NCBI GenBank assembly: GCA_964017185.1
Contig: OZ024874.1
Location: 48,512,856 to 48,576,855, forward strand
Direction of reading: 5' to 3'
DNA: 64,000 nucleotides
Source of the DNA: Rugalucina vietnamica
Taxonomy: Eukaryota; Mollusca; Bivalvia; Lucinida; Lucinidae
Within the stretch, counting starts at the first letter, position 1. Each line of letters starts with the position of its first letter. Positions 10,344 through 20,687 of the stretch are shown here, in pieces. Below the pieces are notes generated by a model that saw only the letters and a list, made by a program, of their open reading frames with translations, was not told where the DNA came from and ran no database searches. Both the position numbers and the translations under genes were made by a program.

Positions 10344-10885
10344 ATGGATTCGGAGGGGGTCAGAAAACTGATATTAATACCACAAACTCAGTATCAACAA
10401 CTGATTCAGAATCAAGTGAAGCCGACGGCGACGACGAAATCCTCACTAAAGGTCAGTGAAGATGCTGGCAAAGATGATGTTGAAGGAGTAAAGAAACGCG
10501 ATGAATATGAACAATCGGGATCGATAAATTCTGCAAGCGGGCCATTGATGGCTGGGGAAAGTAATAATACCCTATACGAGCCAGTGCATGAAGACGTGTT
10601 TGTAGGAAAAGTACTGCAAATCATACAATGTAGTTACCCGAAACCTCTGATGAAAAAATGCGAAAACTGTTCCTATTTATCGTTCATTTTGGAGGTGAGA
10701 TGCTGATATGCAATCAAAAGGGGAACGTGATTGTTAATGGGCACACAATCGATACTAAATCAAACATTTTGGATTTACTGGAAGCTTCCGTGTCAGATCA
10801 GTTCTCAGAAAGGCCAGCCGGATATTGTGCATTTCAACAAGCACTGCATGATATCAATGTTCCCTCTAAATTCATACTGGTGTAG
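10344..10885 (+). pseudogene. Polinton-associated small protein gene, one frameshift
   Basis: The first frame (10344-10706) begins MDSEGVRKLILIPQTQY, followed by a polar linker. Around 10650, in an A-rich tract, the meaningful frame switches to one ending at 10885. That part has a predicted beta-rich patch (GNVIVNGHTI) and ends ALHDINVPSKFILV. An N-terminal segment, a charged linker, and a C-terminal piece with a PxGYxxF...NVP pattern recall an unnamed family I associate with Polinton-like elements, but I cannot name its role. Whether the frameshift is real or a sequencing artefact cannot be told. The gene lies downstream of the ATPase on the same strand. Confidence 0.5.
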
Positions 10886-11401
10886 CTAACACTGCGAAAA
10901 TGCATAATGACAAAAGACATGTAGTCGGTCGTTGGAGGCCGTATTGATAACTGTTGTGTGAACTTGTCAAACACAATAATTTATTTATTCTATTGCCATT
11001 TGAATGTCTTTATCACCTAGCCTCGTTGAGACACAGTATTTTGCTCGTTCTTGCATGTACATGTAATATAAAGAAGTTTAGTCAAACGTGGCAACTAATT
11101 GCATAGCCTCACATCTCTATCTTATCCTTTATATTCCTAGTATTTTTGTTACTTATACTTTCTTAGATAGGGCTGGAGTCTATAAGACGGGATTTTGGCC
11201 TCAAAATTCGTGAAAAATTTATTGAATCATATTTCTGTGAGTAATACTCACACATATAGTACAACGTACCGTGTTTCTAGAAATGACGTCAGAACGTCCG
11301 AAAAAGCACGTGACCACGCTATGGCGACGTCACTAAGCAAGATGGTCGCGCCATTTTCCTCAATTTTCAGCTTTTTTCAAATGTTCATGTCGAAAATTAA
11401 G
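10886..11401. other. No recognised feature
   Basis: Inside the Polinton interval. Contains GACGTC-like words at 11287 and 11325 and the phrase AAGATGGTCGCGCCATTTTC, but no gene was recognised. Confidence 0.35.
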
Positions 11402-11514
11402 TACCGCACCACCCCTCGACCAAAATGAGATTTCGCATAAGAAAAGAATAACGTCTGAACTTCTTATCACCAAAGTTTTGTTTTGGTCGAGGGGTGGTGC
11501 GGTATCTAAAATTA
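11402..11514. repeat. Hairpin with 24-bp arms
   Basis: TACCGCACCACCCCTCGACC plus AAAA (11402-11425) is repeated in inverted form at 11491-11514. The loop is about 65 bp. It is probably a small MITE-like insertion within the Polinton. Confidence 0.8.
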
Positions 11515-12224
11515 GTAAAAAAACAGACATCGGCTTTCATGAAAAAAGACATAGAGCGTCCTTGACAACGCTGCGGAAACCTAAGAAAACAACTGTGCAA
11601 CGTGATAAATTTTGCTTGTAAAGTACTGTTACTTCTTTGTATGAGTGATTTTCTATCTGTAGTGATCTTTTTAGTTCCTAATTGTTCTTTTTAATCAAAT
11701 TAAGATCAAATCTATGCCTATCATTATCGTCACTATAGCCTATATCCATGCGCTTAGTGCAATGTCAGCGGGCGCAGGTGTTTGACTGTGTTTGACTAAC
11801 CACAATTGTCTTAGTCTGTTGTAGAAAGGGAAACGTATACATCAATAATTAAATTTGCTATATAAGGGCTACAAGTTACATGTTCTTCTAATTTGAGCGT
11901 CTCTCACGGCGTTTCCAACAAATAACGTCATGGAGAAAAAAACACGCACGCCGTCGCACTTGCTCGAATCAATTAAAATTATTTCGCAAACTAATACTTA
12001 AGTCTTCTGCAGCCCTGTGTCGTTTACCACGTACGGCGGTCCTTATTGCCAAGCCGTTGATTTCTTTCCGCTTTAAATCATTTGACCATCTCATCTCTAT
12101 GTCCAGTATAGATTCGAGCTCAGTGTGTGGGGGGACACGTGAAACAAGCAAAAGCTCTACTTACGGGCGTGAATCATGACCACTACATCTGAGATATTTG
12201 AAAATGTTGGCCGACGACGATGAC
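11515..12224. other. No recognised feature
   Basis: No domain-bearing open frame and no repeat match was noticed in this Polinton interior stretch. Confidence 0.35.
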
Positions 12225-12440
12225 ATCAGGGCATATACTATAAGCTCATTATGTATGAGCGAGCTTTTACGACGACGACAGGCGGACGGACACCAGGCCA
12301 TGGTTATACTATAAGCTCATCATGTGTGAGCCTTGTGGCTCAGGTGAGCGTTTGAACATTAGGTTATCTCTCAGATTAACTTGGAAAATGGCACACGGGG
12401 CATGGGTATACTATAAGATCATCATGTGAGTCTGACAGCT
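12225..12440 (+). repeat. Fragments of the GGGTATACTATAAGCTCA repeat
   Basis: Three broken copies of the end of the 3918-4572 family: CATATACTATAAGCTCATTA (12234), GGTTATACTATAAGCTCATC (12302) and GGGTATACTATAAGATCATC (12404). The first two are joined by GACGACAGGCGGACGGAC. Confidence 0.65.
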
Positions 12441-12570
12441 AATGTTAACTAAAACAATGTGTTGCCAAAATATTGTTTTCGAGCATATCATGACAAACCT
12501 GAAAGACAAGCTACCAAAATTTTGTCAGTATTGGTCACAAAGCTGTTTGTCCATCATGACAGCAGCTAAA

Positions 12571-12847
12571 CATTATGAAAACTTGCCCATGCAATATACA
12601 GAGACTTTTAAAGTTGTAAAAAATGAAAATTTTCAATGAAAAATTTTTGATATTTTTCTTATTTTTGCTCAAAACAGATTGTGGGTACACGTTAGAACCG
12701 CCTCGCTGAGGCGGTTCTAACGAGTACCTACAATCTATGTTTTGGAGCAAAAATAAGAAAAATATGTTTACCCCTGCATACCCCAGGTTTGCTATATAAA
12801 AGTGGGGTTTGAGGGGGTATTCATTGCACGGACATGTTTTCCTGATG
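12571..12847 (-). mobile_element. Hairpin MITE, copy 3
   Basis: A full copy, inverted relative to the one at 5820. The ends are CATTATGAAAACTTGCCCAT and GGACATGTTTTCCTGATG. The central arms include the near-perfect GAACCGCCTCGCTGAGGCGG. Confidence 0.85.
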
Positions 12848-13372
12848 GGCACTAAACACGCTCACAAGCAATACATGTTGGCTCCAATGTATTCAAATAT
12901 TGTTTCAATGTGTTACTTGTTGTGTAAATTATGAAGCCAAAATGTGTTGGTTGGTGGGAGTGTTTTGATAAATGAGAAAAAACAATGAAACATTTGTGTT
13001 GCATATATACAAGTTTTATTTTGTATTTTTGAATATCTGTAACCATGTAAACTGTATACCTTTTTTGTGGTCCTAAGTCGAAAGATATTAGACTACAAAA
13101 TGCGCACGTCTGAGTTTAATTTTTATCAGAATGTAATCATACATTGTGCAGACCGAAATTGGTAAAAAGACGACAAAGAGAGCAGTGCACATGCGCAAAA
13201 TACCGGGATCTTTAATTCTTGAAAAAATATTGTAGATAACAGTTGCACTTTGAATAAAATTTACGCACAAAAAAAAAATCAAACTTGCACTGCAAATAAG
13301 CCCGTGACTAATTCTACAAATATCCTGTTGGTGTAGTTAAAACTGAGTATATAACTGAGTAGATTTTTCTTT
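12848..13372. other. No recognised feature
   Basis: AT-rich Polinton interior with no supported gene and no match to the other repeats. Confidence 0.35.
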
Positions 13373-13865
13373 CACTGAAGAGCCACGTAATGAGAAAACC
13401 GGATTTTCTCTTGTGTGAAAACAAAGGAGCAGATCAGCTGCGCAGTAGCTGCACAGCTGATCAGTGCCCTTGTTTTTTCGCCACTCGGATAATGCAATCC
13501 CTGTACATTTCAAACCTCTAGCTGTCTTCATTTGCTATACAATCCGGTATGTGTTGGACCTGGTCAGAAACTCCAACCAATGGTTTTCTCACGTGGCGAT
13601 TGTTTGTTTGTTTGGTTGAATATGAGCCGCGTCATGAGAGAACCGGATTCTCCCATATTCGAAAACAAAGGAACAGATCAGCTGCGCAGTAGCTGCACAG
13701 CTGATCAGTGCCCTTGTTTTCGCCATTCGGATAGTGCAATCCATGTACTAAATGCCACATTTCAAACCTCAAACTATCTTCCTCTGCTGTACAACCCGGT
13801 ATGTGTTAGATCTGGTCAGAAACCCAACCACTGGTTTTCTCACGGGGCGGCTCAATTATTGTAGC
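13373..13865 (+). repeat. Tandem pair of a SINE-like unit of about 250 bp
   Basis: Unit 1 (about 13378-13620) and unit 2 (about 13624-13862) share GAAAACAAAGGA, CAGATCAGCTGCGCAGTAGC, TGCACAGCTGATCAGTGCCC, CGGTATGTGTT and TTTTCTCACG. The palindromic core CAGCTGATC recurs. Partial copies lie at 6558, 19110 and 51885. Confidence 0.8.
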
Positions 13866-14434
13866 ACTTGAGTAGGGATCAATATCTCTCTACTATTCCT
13901 CATCGTCTACTGCGAAAAAAGTCCCTGCCCCTCTTCTTTTCGGCGACCTCGGCACTTCTCTTAGCACGTAGGTACGTTGGGGTTCTTCCGTTGTCGAGGA
14001 CACCTCCTCCACCTGCACCGGATATTGTCGTCGTCGTCATATCCTGACTCGGATGGCTATGACCGCCCCTGAAGTGACCACCAATACACCAACCCCGATG
14101 ATGACAAGCCAATCGTGCCGGTTTCTGCTCCTGTGAATAAAATTAGAACTTCCTTATGCCGAAATCCTTTACATGATTAATGAAGTTTTAAGATTCGATT
14201 GATATGCACGGTGCAGTGCAGTTGGTTTTAAGTGACACGATAAACAAGGCTATACCATTTTTCGCAGACTTATCCCGTACTACAGTGTTTGAACAAAATG
14301 CTTCTTTTCTCTGGTGTTATATATGAATGTACCATAAACTATACCTGTGACACATACAGGTAAATATGTTTTTTATATTCAGCTTAAAGCATTAGGCAAA
14401 ATAGATAATTTTTGGTGCTTACGTAGAATTAGTC

Positions 14435-14439
<5 letters not shown>
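13866..14439. other. No recognised feature
   Basis: A minus-strand frame (14112-13900) rich in Gly, His and Arg was not accepted as a gene. Nothing else was recognised. Confidence 0.35.
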
Positions 14440-14466
<27 letters not shown>

Positions 14467-14513
14467 AAAGTAATAAATTAATAAATAAAAATAAATAAAT
14501 AAATAAATAAATA
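14440..14513. repeat. (AAAT)n microsatellite
   Basis: A run of AAAT/AAATA units with two short interruptions. Confidence 0.95.
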
Positions 14514-14714
14514 TTCCTGTGGTAAAGACTTTCACTCTTGCACATGTATACACAATACACAACCGTCGTCATTAAAAAAAAAGAAAAACAAAACGACGAA
14601 AAATGTGATATCACAAGTTACGTTGCGTTGCGAGGCTACATAAAATAATGAGCATAAACATATTATCAAAACTCCGCAAACAATGCTGAAACTGAGCACA
14701 ATTCGTCTAGCCTA

Positions 14715-14895
14715 CTAGTGGGTAAAATCTTAAGTTAAGGTAGCTATCGATTAACCTTAAGTATTTAAGTATTTCCTCAAGTTAAGGTCTACCTTAAAGT
14801 AAGAAAATCGATTGTAATACACTTTGTTAAGGTCGACCTTAAGAGTTAAGGAAGCATTGGCCCAGGTCCAACATTGAAAGCGAACTTAGCCTTAA
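14715..14895. repeat. TTAAGGT/ACCTTAA-rich segment
   Basis: At least seven copies of TTAAGGT or its complement occur in about 150 bp (AAGTTAAGGTAGC, GATTAACCTTAAG, GTTAAGGTCTACCTTAAAG, GTTAAGGTCGACCTTAAG). The mixed orientations suggest a small element with multiple protein-binding or hairpin-forming sites. Confidence 0.6.
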
Positions 14896-14914
14896 GCCTC
14901 ACTTTGGTCTTACT

Positions 14915-15590
14915 TCAACCTTCAGTTCGAAACAACTTACGGTGGTTTTTGTGAGGCCTATTTATGTACATATCATTCCAAAATGCAATTCCGTTGCCTT
15001 TCGTTACCTCGTAAGGACTTAGCGAACCAAGCGATTTATGGGGACGCATGTTATATCCATTTATAATGTCCCTTAATTTATCTATATAGCGATATGTGTT
15101 TCGGTTGTGATACGTTGTTTCAGAGTTTGGTTGTTCAAAGCGTTCCACTATTTGAGCTTTTAATGGTGAATGCGCAAAAAAGTGTTTTATATTGCTTTTT
15201 TTGAGATAAGCTCGCATTTTAGCATTATGGAACTCTCCCCCAAAATCGCTGCGAATGGCCCGAGGCTTATTAGCGCCAGATAACATAGTTTGAAGTGCTT
15301 TCAGAACCGTGTCGGCCCTTTTATCTATCAGTCCAGTTACCATGGCAACACGACTGAAATCATCAATACTTCACGTTATCGTTATATTTCGACAGTGTAC
15401 TCATGTCAGCTAAATCTCATATTGATCCTTAAGACCCCGAGTTACGATGTGACCCCGTTGAAATGTCCGCCTTACGGGCCTGTTCAGTGTGTCTTTCTTG
15501 CTAAACTCGAATTTGCCTTCACGCTCAAGAACTTATTTTAACTTCGCGGGACCAGTGAAAGCAGCAGATGGTCTGGGTCCGTATAATTAT
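14915..15590 (-). pseudogene. Polinton integrase (rve/DDE type), broken
   Basis: The best-kept part is a 142-codon frame (15343-14915) containing IRSDFGGEF, which carries the second catalytic aspartate, then AHSPLKAQIVERF, where a catalytic glutamate is expected near the ERF stretch. It continues with YIDKLRDIINGYNMRPHKSL, the usual end of a Polinton integrase core (YN..PHxSL..SP.EV). Upstream, pieces in other frames give NRPVRRTF and, after an in-frame stop, ADMSTLSKYNDNVKY, which holds the first aspartate. The gene thus has at least two frame changes and a stop. The enzyme would join element ends to host DNA. Location near one terminus, pointing inward, is typical. Confidence 0.7.
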
Positions 15591-15972
15591 ACCCTTTTTA
15601 AGTAAGTTTCCTTTTTTTTTCGTCCATCCCCAGTACCATATTTTGTGTCTAAATCATGCGACCGAACCAGTCTCTACATCCGATTCATTGCTAGCACCGG
15701 TACGACATTCTTCTGGTTTTTGCGTTGTCAAAGGCAAAGAGGAGCCAAGTGCAGTTGCTGTTGTAGCTGAATTTACGGTCGAAGTTGCAGCAGCTGACGT
15801 CACGCAAAGTTTAGGTTTTAAAATTTAAGCCTTGGAGATAGCAAAACGTAGCCCACAGAAGTACTCAAAAGTACAAGCCAAAGTTCTCTATCGGTTGACT
15901 CTAGGATCAGCTGAGATAGCGACATTGCTATGATACCGTACACCAGAATAACTTGTGTCATGTAAGTCACCT

Positions 15973-16316
15973 GGACCCAGTTGTTCAAAGCATCGTTAGC
16001 TTAACGATACATGTATCGTTAAGACATAAATTTGTTAAGCAAATATCAGCTAAAGTAACAAATACACTGTTATTTTTAGTTGAAAAAATGTGAGAATCCT
16101 TTGCAGTGCAAAGGATTCTCACATTTTTTCAACAAAAAATAACAGTGTATTTGTAATACACTGTTATTTTTTGTTGAAAAAATGTGAGAATCCTTTGCAG
16201 TGCAAAGGATTCTCACATTTTTTCAACAAAAAATAACAGTGTATTTGTAATATTAATGTTTGAAATTTTAACGAAACGTTAACTAACGACATCGTTAGTT
16301 TTGAACAACTGGGCCC
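15973..16316. mobile_element. MITE with inverted ends, host to twin palindromes
   Basis: The ends GGACCCAGTTGTTCAAAG...CATCGTTAG and CATCGTTAGTTTTGAACAAC...TGGGCCC are inverted repeats. A further small hairpin (TTAACGATACATGTATCGTTAA) lies just inside the left end. The two long palindromes at 16061-16245 sit in its middle. Confidence 0.8.
16061..16245. repeat. Two tandem, near-perfect 91-bp palindromes
   Basis: Copy 1 is 16061-16151, copy 2 is 16155-16245 (period 94). Each reads AATACACTGTTATTTTT...GAATCCTTTGCA, a single central base, then the exact complement. Arms are 45 bp and the loop is essentially absent. The copies differ only at one or two positions, in the left arm of copy 1. Confidence 0.95.
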
Positions 16317-16598
16317 TGATTTTTGGAACACAAGCGCCACACCAACTCTAGTCACTAACAGGCGGAGCGTTCGGTTTGCTTCGGATCTCTTCATTAGACT
16401 TGCTATTTGCCAACAGGCTTTCGCTGATTGTGGCCTCAGTATCTAGGCTGGAAATATTGCTGAACAAACGTTCAGGTGCGTGTCTTTACGAGAACGTTTG
16501 GGTGCGAGCGTACGTACGTATGTATGTGCTTGCTTGTGTATACACAAGTCGAGTATAAAACAAACTGCTTTTCACGGGAAGAACGTTCTGGAGAGATT

Positions 16599-17051
16599 GG
16601 AATAACAATATTATATCGTTTTCCAAATTTCTGCTTTTATTAGCTAAATTCTTTTCAGCGAGTAAAATCAACACGCGCATCCCGCACGCTTTTCATTTTC
16701 TAAAGTGTATTTACATTTCACATATCAATATTGAACTATCTTAAGTAAACGACGCTATTTTAAAGAATGATCGATGTTTATTTATTTATTTAAGGATGAC
16801 AATGGTTTGTTTGTTTGTTTATTTGTTTATTCAGGGATTAGTAAAGACAATATAGCCAGAACAATAGAACCAGACCCAGCTGCTAACCTTCCACAAAGGT
16901 TTTGCATACTATTTATATCAGCTCATATGTTTCCCTTGTACATGTACAATTCTAGAATTGTCCGGTACAATTCTAGAATCGGCGGACAAAGTAGGAATTC
17001 CTACTTTGCGCAGGTGCAATTCCGGAATTGCACCGATTCCTACTTTGCACA
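16599..17051 (-). repeat. Right terminal inverted repeat of the Polinton
   Basis: Complement of 8006-8382 over most of its length. It is longer because its outer part holds a string of short palindromes: ACAATTCTAGAATTGT (16947), AGTAGGAATTCCTACT (16989) and GGTGCAATTCCGGAATTGCA (17012). The last base group is TACTTTGCACA. Confidence 0.85.
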
Positions 17052-18329
17052 GAACATATATATTCGGTCCCATTTGGATTTACTTGTATCGACTACGCTT
17101 TTAAAAGATGCACAATTAATATTATTCTCTTTGGCTGCATGTTGCCAAATCTATAGGGTCACTGAAGAGGCTTGAATAGCCGAAACCGAGGTATGGCCCA
17201 TAAACTTCTTATTTATGATCACTTGTTTTTGACGTGGTAGAGTGTTGGATTAGCATGCACGAGATCCTGGTCCGATCCTCGACCGGGACAAAAGATGATA
17301 AGCATATTTTTCACCTTTTATACTTTAATTGCCCAGGTCACATTCCGCCAAAATCTAACTGCTGGTTTTCCATTTTTCCACAGTTAATTTAATACTTATT
17401 AACTACAACGTACACTGCTTATGTTTGTAAAGTTACGAGTATTTTTTATCGAATGGATTAGTCTCTAGAGTCTTGCTAATACCGACCCTGTCAAAGAGAC
17501 AAAACTGTTTAGAGTTTCGACAATGTTGCATTTTTGCGAACTCATTTTTTAAAAGTTTATATTTACTGCAAGCTCGAAAATTTCTTATTCTTTGACATTG
17601 TCTCTACTAGTTATAGTTTATGCCAGTCCTTTTGAAAACAAGATATTGAAGTTATTTCAATGTTACAAAATAATATCGACGGTCTGGCATATTTTACACT
17701 AACCTGTCGAATTCAATTTTACCGTATGTTTTCGAAAAAATGTTAGAAAATTATTTTTCATCAACTTTCCCAAACCCCAAAATACAATAACAAAGTCAAC
17801 CCAGGTGTACAGGTGCGCCGGGTCACGTGCAGTGACGTCTTAAGCTGTCTCGTGTATAAACGTCTGATGTCATTGGCATGAAATGACAATGTCATTTAAT
17901 TACATTTGAAAAGGATCAATGTTTATTGGTACATGTACTTTTCATATCAGTCGGTTGACGCAAACTTATTTTTGTACGTATTTTCCGATCGCCCCTCATA
18001 CCTTTTTCTGACAATTTCTTGACGCCAAAACAAAGGCATGTACCCGTAGAAGAAAACATGTATGCCCATATGGCAATAGGCATACATTAAGAACGTCACA
18101 AAGTTTAATGTATTCGTCAATGTTATTACGGATTTTTATGAGCTACGATATACGATTTCGGTACCTTGATCCCTTTACTTGTACGTAAGCTAAAGGAAGC
18201 TTTGTAAATTAAAAAGTCTTTTACAACATACTCAGATGGGTATAAATCATTACCAGTTGAGTTTCTTTATTTGTTTCAGTAAATCAAAACCACAGGTAAA
18301 ACTATACTGTTTCAAAATCTATAGAAGAT

Positions 18330-18330
<1 letters not shown>
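17052..18330. other. Mostly unrecognised; degenerate tRNA-like segment near 17230-17290
   Basis: GACGTGGTAGAGTGTTGGAT and GGTCCGATCCTCGACC resemble pol III A and B boxes and may mark a decayed SINE head. The rest shows no gene or repeat. Confidence 0.35.
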
Positions 18331-18372
<42 letters not shown>

Positions 18373-18556
18373 ATTCAGTTTTACGTCCCTTTCAAGATTA
18401 TTTCAGCTCATATGAGACGGGCCAATCGGTAGGTGGGGCGAAAACGGGAGAACCCCCGAGAAAAACCACCTGACACACCCGCAAGCAGAACTTGGCTTGT
18501 CTCACATGTGGCCAGAGCGGGGCTCGAACCCACACCAGACACAGTGGTAGAAAGTG
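18331..18556 (-). mobile_element. tRNA-derived SINE, antisense, with poly(A) tail
   Basis: A 41-base T run (18331-18371) is the poly(A) tail of a minus-strand insertion. The body matches the SINE at 43242-43475: TTTTACGTCCCTTTCAAG, GCCAATCGGTAGGTGGGGCG, CACCTGACACACC and GCAAGCAGAACTTGGCTTGT. The B box complement (GGGCTCGAACCCAC) is at about 18520-18533. Confidence 0.8.
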
Positions 18557-19440
18557 GCAAGATAAGTTTAGTTCAGACGAAAGGCGAAATTTATCATTTA
18601 TATTATATGTTGGTGTTTATCGTAGCTTTCCATATTTTTTTCACACATGTTATGACTGTGTCTGCTTCAAACTAGCTCTGGTCCTGGTTTGTACCTATTG
18701 TCTATACATTATCTTCCAGAAACTGCATTTTTCAAAATCTCAATTTTCTGAAAGACTGCAGTCAAGAATAATATTTTCCATGTATTCATTTTGCATTCCA
18801 AAAGTCGTAAAAAGTGCCACAAATATTTGAAAATCGGTTAACAAATCAAAATTTAAAAACAAAAAATAATTTTGAATATGGCTTTTCCATTGTCAAAATG
18901 TCAACATGGGTAGTATCTATTTTCCAGGAAACAATCTAGTAAATTGGTTATTTATTATTTAAAATGCATCAGTCAAAAATGAACCTGTGCGTGAGAAAAC
19001 AAACAATTTGGGTTCCGGTCAGGTCAAACACAAACCGGTCAGTACAGTCACAGATGCAGGCTAGAGTCTTAAAAGTTTGGATTTGAGAAGCCGAGGATTT
19101 GTACTATCTGTGTATCGAAATCAGCTTCGCAATTACTGCAAAGCTGATCTGCGCCTTTGTTTTCGCCTTTGCAGATTGTTGGTTTTCCCATGCAGCAGGC
19201 AGGTACTTCATACTCCCGGTCCCGAAATGTGTCCAGGCATGTGCACATACTGTTTTACTTTGAAGAAAGCACATCTGATTATTTGACCTGTGTTTATAAG
19301 AGCGTCTAATTTCGGGACACGGAGTGTGTTTGTTAAGAGTCTTAAAGACGACATACATGTACCTGTATAAGTAGCATGCTTACTGACAGAAAGATGTGAT
19401 TTAATCCAAAGTATCTGCTAATGTAACACTTCTCAACAAA
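18557..19440. other. Mostly unrecognised; short repeat near 19110-19180
   Basis: CTGCAAAGCTGATCTGCGCC and TTTGTTTTCGCCTTTGC at 19136-19172 belong to the family duplicated at 13373-13865. No gene was recognised. Confidence 0.4.
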
Positions 19441-19592
19441 AATGTACAAGCAGGCAACGATCAAGAAAAGGCGCAATCAGAAAGAAATTCAAACACCAAA
19501 AACCGAGGTGGGGAAAACTAAATTGACAATAAGGTACTTATACTTTGAAAACATATCGTAAGCCGAGTGAGCAGCTAACAAAAACGATCTTA
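19441..19592 (-). mobile_element. 5'-truncated Naiad 3' end, antisense
   Basis: It begins at the Naiad 3' terminus (TGTACAAGCAGGC) and runs through GGCGCAATCAGAAAGAAATT, CGAGGTGGG and CATATCGTAAGCCGAGTGAG. It then stops abruptly, as 5'-truncated target-primed insertions do. Confidence 0.75.
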
Positions 19593-20154
19593 TTGTTTCG
19601 TAGCTCGCTTTCAATACATACTAGAAGACCTCTGTAGCAGTCACATGTAAGCTGCTAAATGACCAGTGCCAAAAGTAATGTTATATAATTGTCTTGTAAA
19701 TATGTAAGCCTCGTCTTGAGATAGCCTACATTCTGAAACATCGTCCAGCTGCAAACTGTATCTGCCTGCTCAGCCGCTCTGTATTTCTACGATAAAGTCA
19801 TAATACTGTTCTGAAAACGCATGGAAATCTCTACCCTTGTAACTCGCATGTGCAAAGTGTAGGTTTTCTCCTGATGTGGCTTTTAATGTGGACTGATCCC
19901 TGGTGAGCGGATGCTGTTGGACTATATTTAATGATATTGCTTTAAAGCTTATCTGCCGATGTTCTTATGAAGCCACATCCGTCGTATGTATCGAACGCAT
20001 ATCTGTGCATGATCGTTTGGAATGTTCATGCTGACATGAGTGTCAATCACAAACAATGCTGACATCGTATGACCCTTGCAACGCCATCGTATAAGATCAT
20101 ATGTAACAAAAATTAGAACACGATGGCATTCCGATGGAAACACGATTTCAACCA
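19593..20154. other. No recognised feature
   Basis: No supported gene or repeat was noticed. Confidence 0.35.
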
Positions 20155-20418
20155 CATCAGGAAAACATGTCCGTAACAAGTATACCCCCTTGAACCCCAC
20201 TTTTATACAGCAAAACTGTGGTATGCAGGGGTATATCTACTTTTCTTATTTTTGCTCCAAAACATAGATTGTGGGTACTCGTTAGGCGGTTCTAACGTGT
20301 ACCCACAATATATGTTTTGAGCAAAAATAAGAAAAATATCAAAAAATTTCTACCGAAATTTATCATTTTTTACAACTTTAAAAATCTCTGAATATTGCAT
20401 GGGCAATTTTTCGAAATG
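20155..20418 (+). mobile_element. Hairpin MITE, copy 4
   Basis: Same orientation as the copy at 5820. Ends are CATCAGGAAAACATGTCCGT and GGGCAATTTTTCGAAATG. The central hairpin is shortened (GTTAGGCGGTTCTAAC). Confidence 0.85.
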
Positions 20419-20687
20419 TGCTCTTTCTGCGTTTCCAATGCATCCCAAGGTAACGTGGACATACAAAAATCAGCATCCACACACACGCGGCCTTTTTCTC
20501 AGAACATCTTGAGTACTGTTGATTCTATTTTGACAAAAAACATGGCGTATTTCGAAGACAAGACAAACAGGAAGAAGAAGACTGCAGCACTGCTTCTTTA
20601 CACGCAACTGGAACATGATTAATTTGTCGAAAACTGCAAAGGGTACTGCTCTACTAGAAAGAATGACGTCATGGTTGTTTTTAAGGT

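Larger units (their letters stand above)
8006..17051. mobile_element. Deleted Polinton/Maverick element
   Basis: A 9-kb unit bounded by inverted copies of about 380 bp (8006-8382) and 450 bp (16599-17051). Between them are a packaging ATPase, a small accessory gene and a retrovirus-type integrase near the right end on the opposite strand, the layout expected of Polintons. Family members are usually 15-20 kb with a protein-primed DNA polymerase B, a protease and capsid genes. I found none of these, so this is an internal deletion derivative. A hairpin MITE and several other repeats have inserted into it. No clear 6-bp target duplication was found. Confidence 0.7.

Noticed and set aside
13900-14112. 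Minus-strand frame rich in Gly, His and Arg inside the Polinton
   Set aside because: Considered as a small basic virion-type protein, but short, low in complexity and without recognisable motif or second copy.
17225-17290. Possible tRNA gene
   Set aside because: Only loose A- and B-box resemblance. No foldable cloverleaf was found.
18433-18830. Two overlapping plus-strand frames of 80 and 112 codons
   Set aside because: The first part is antisense SINE sequence and the remainder is unremarkable AT-rich DNA.
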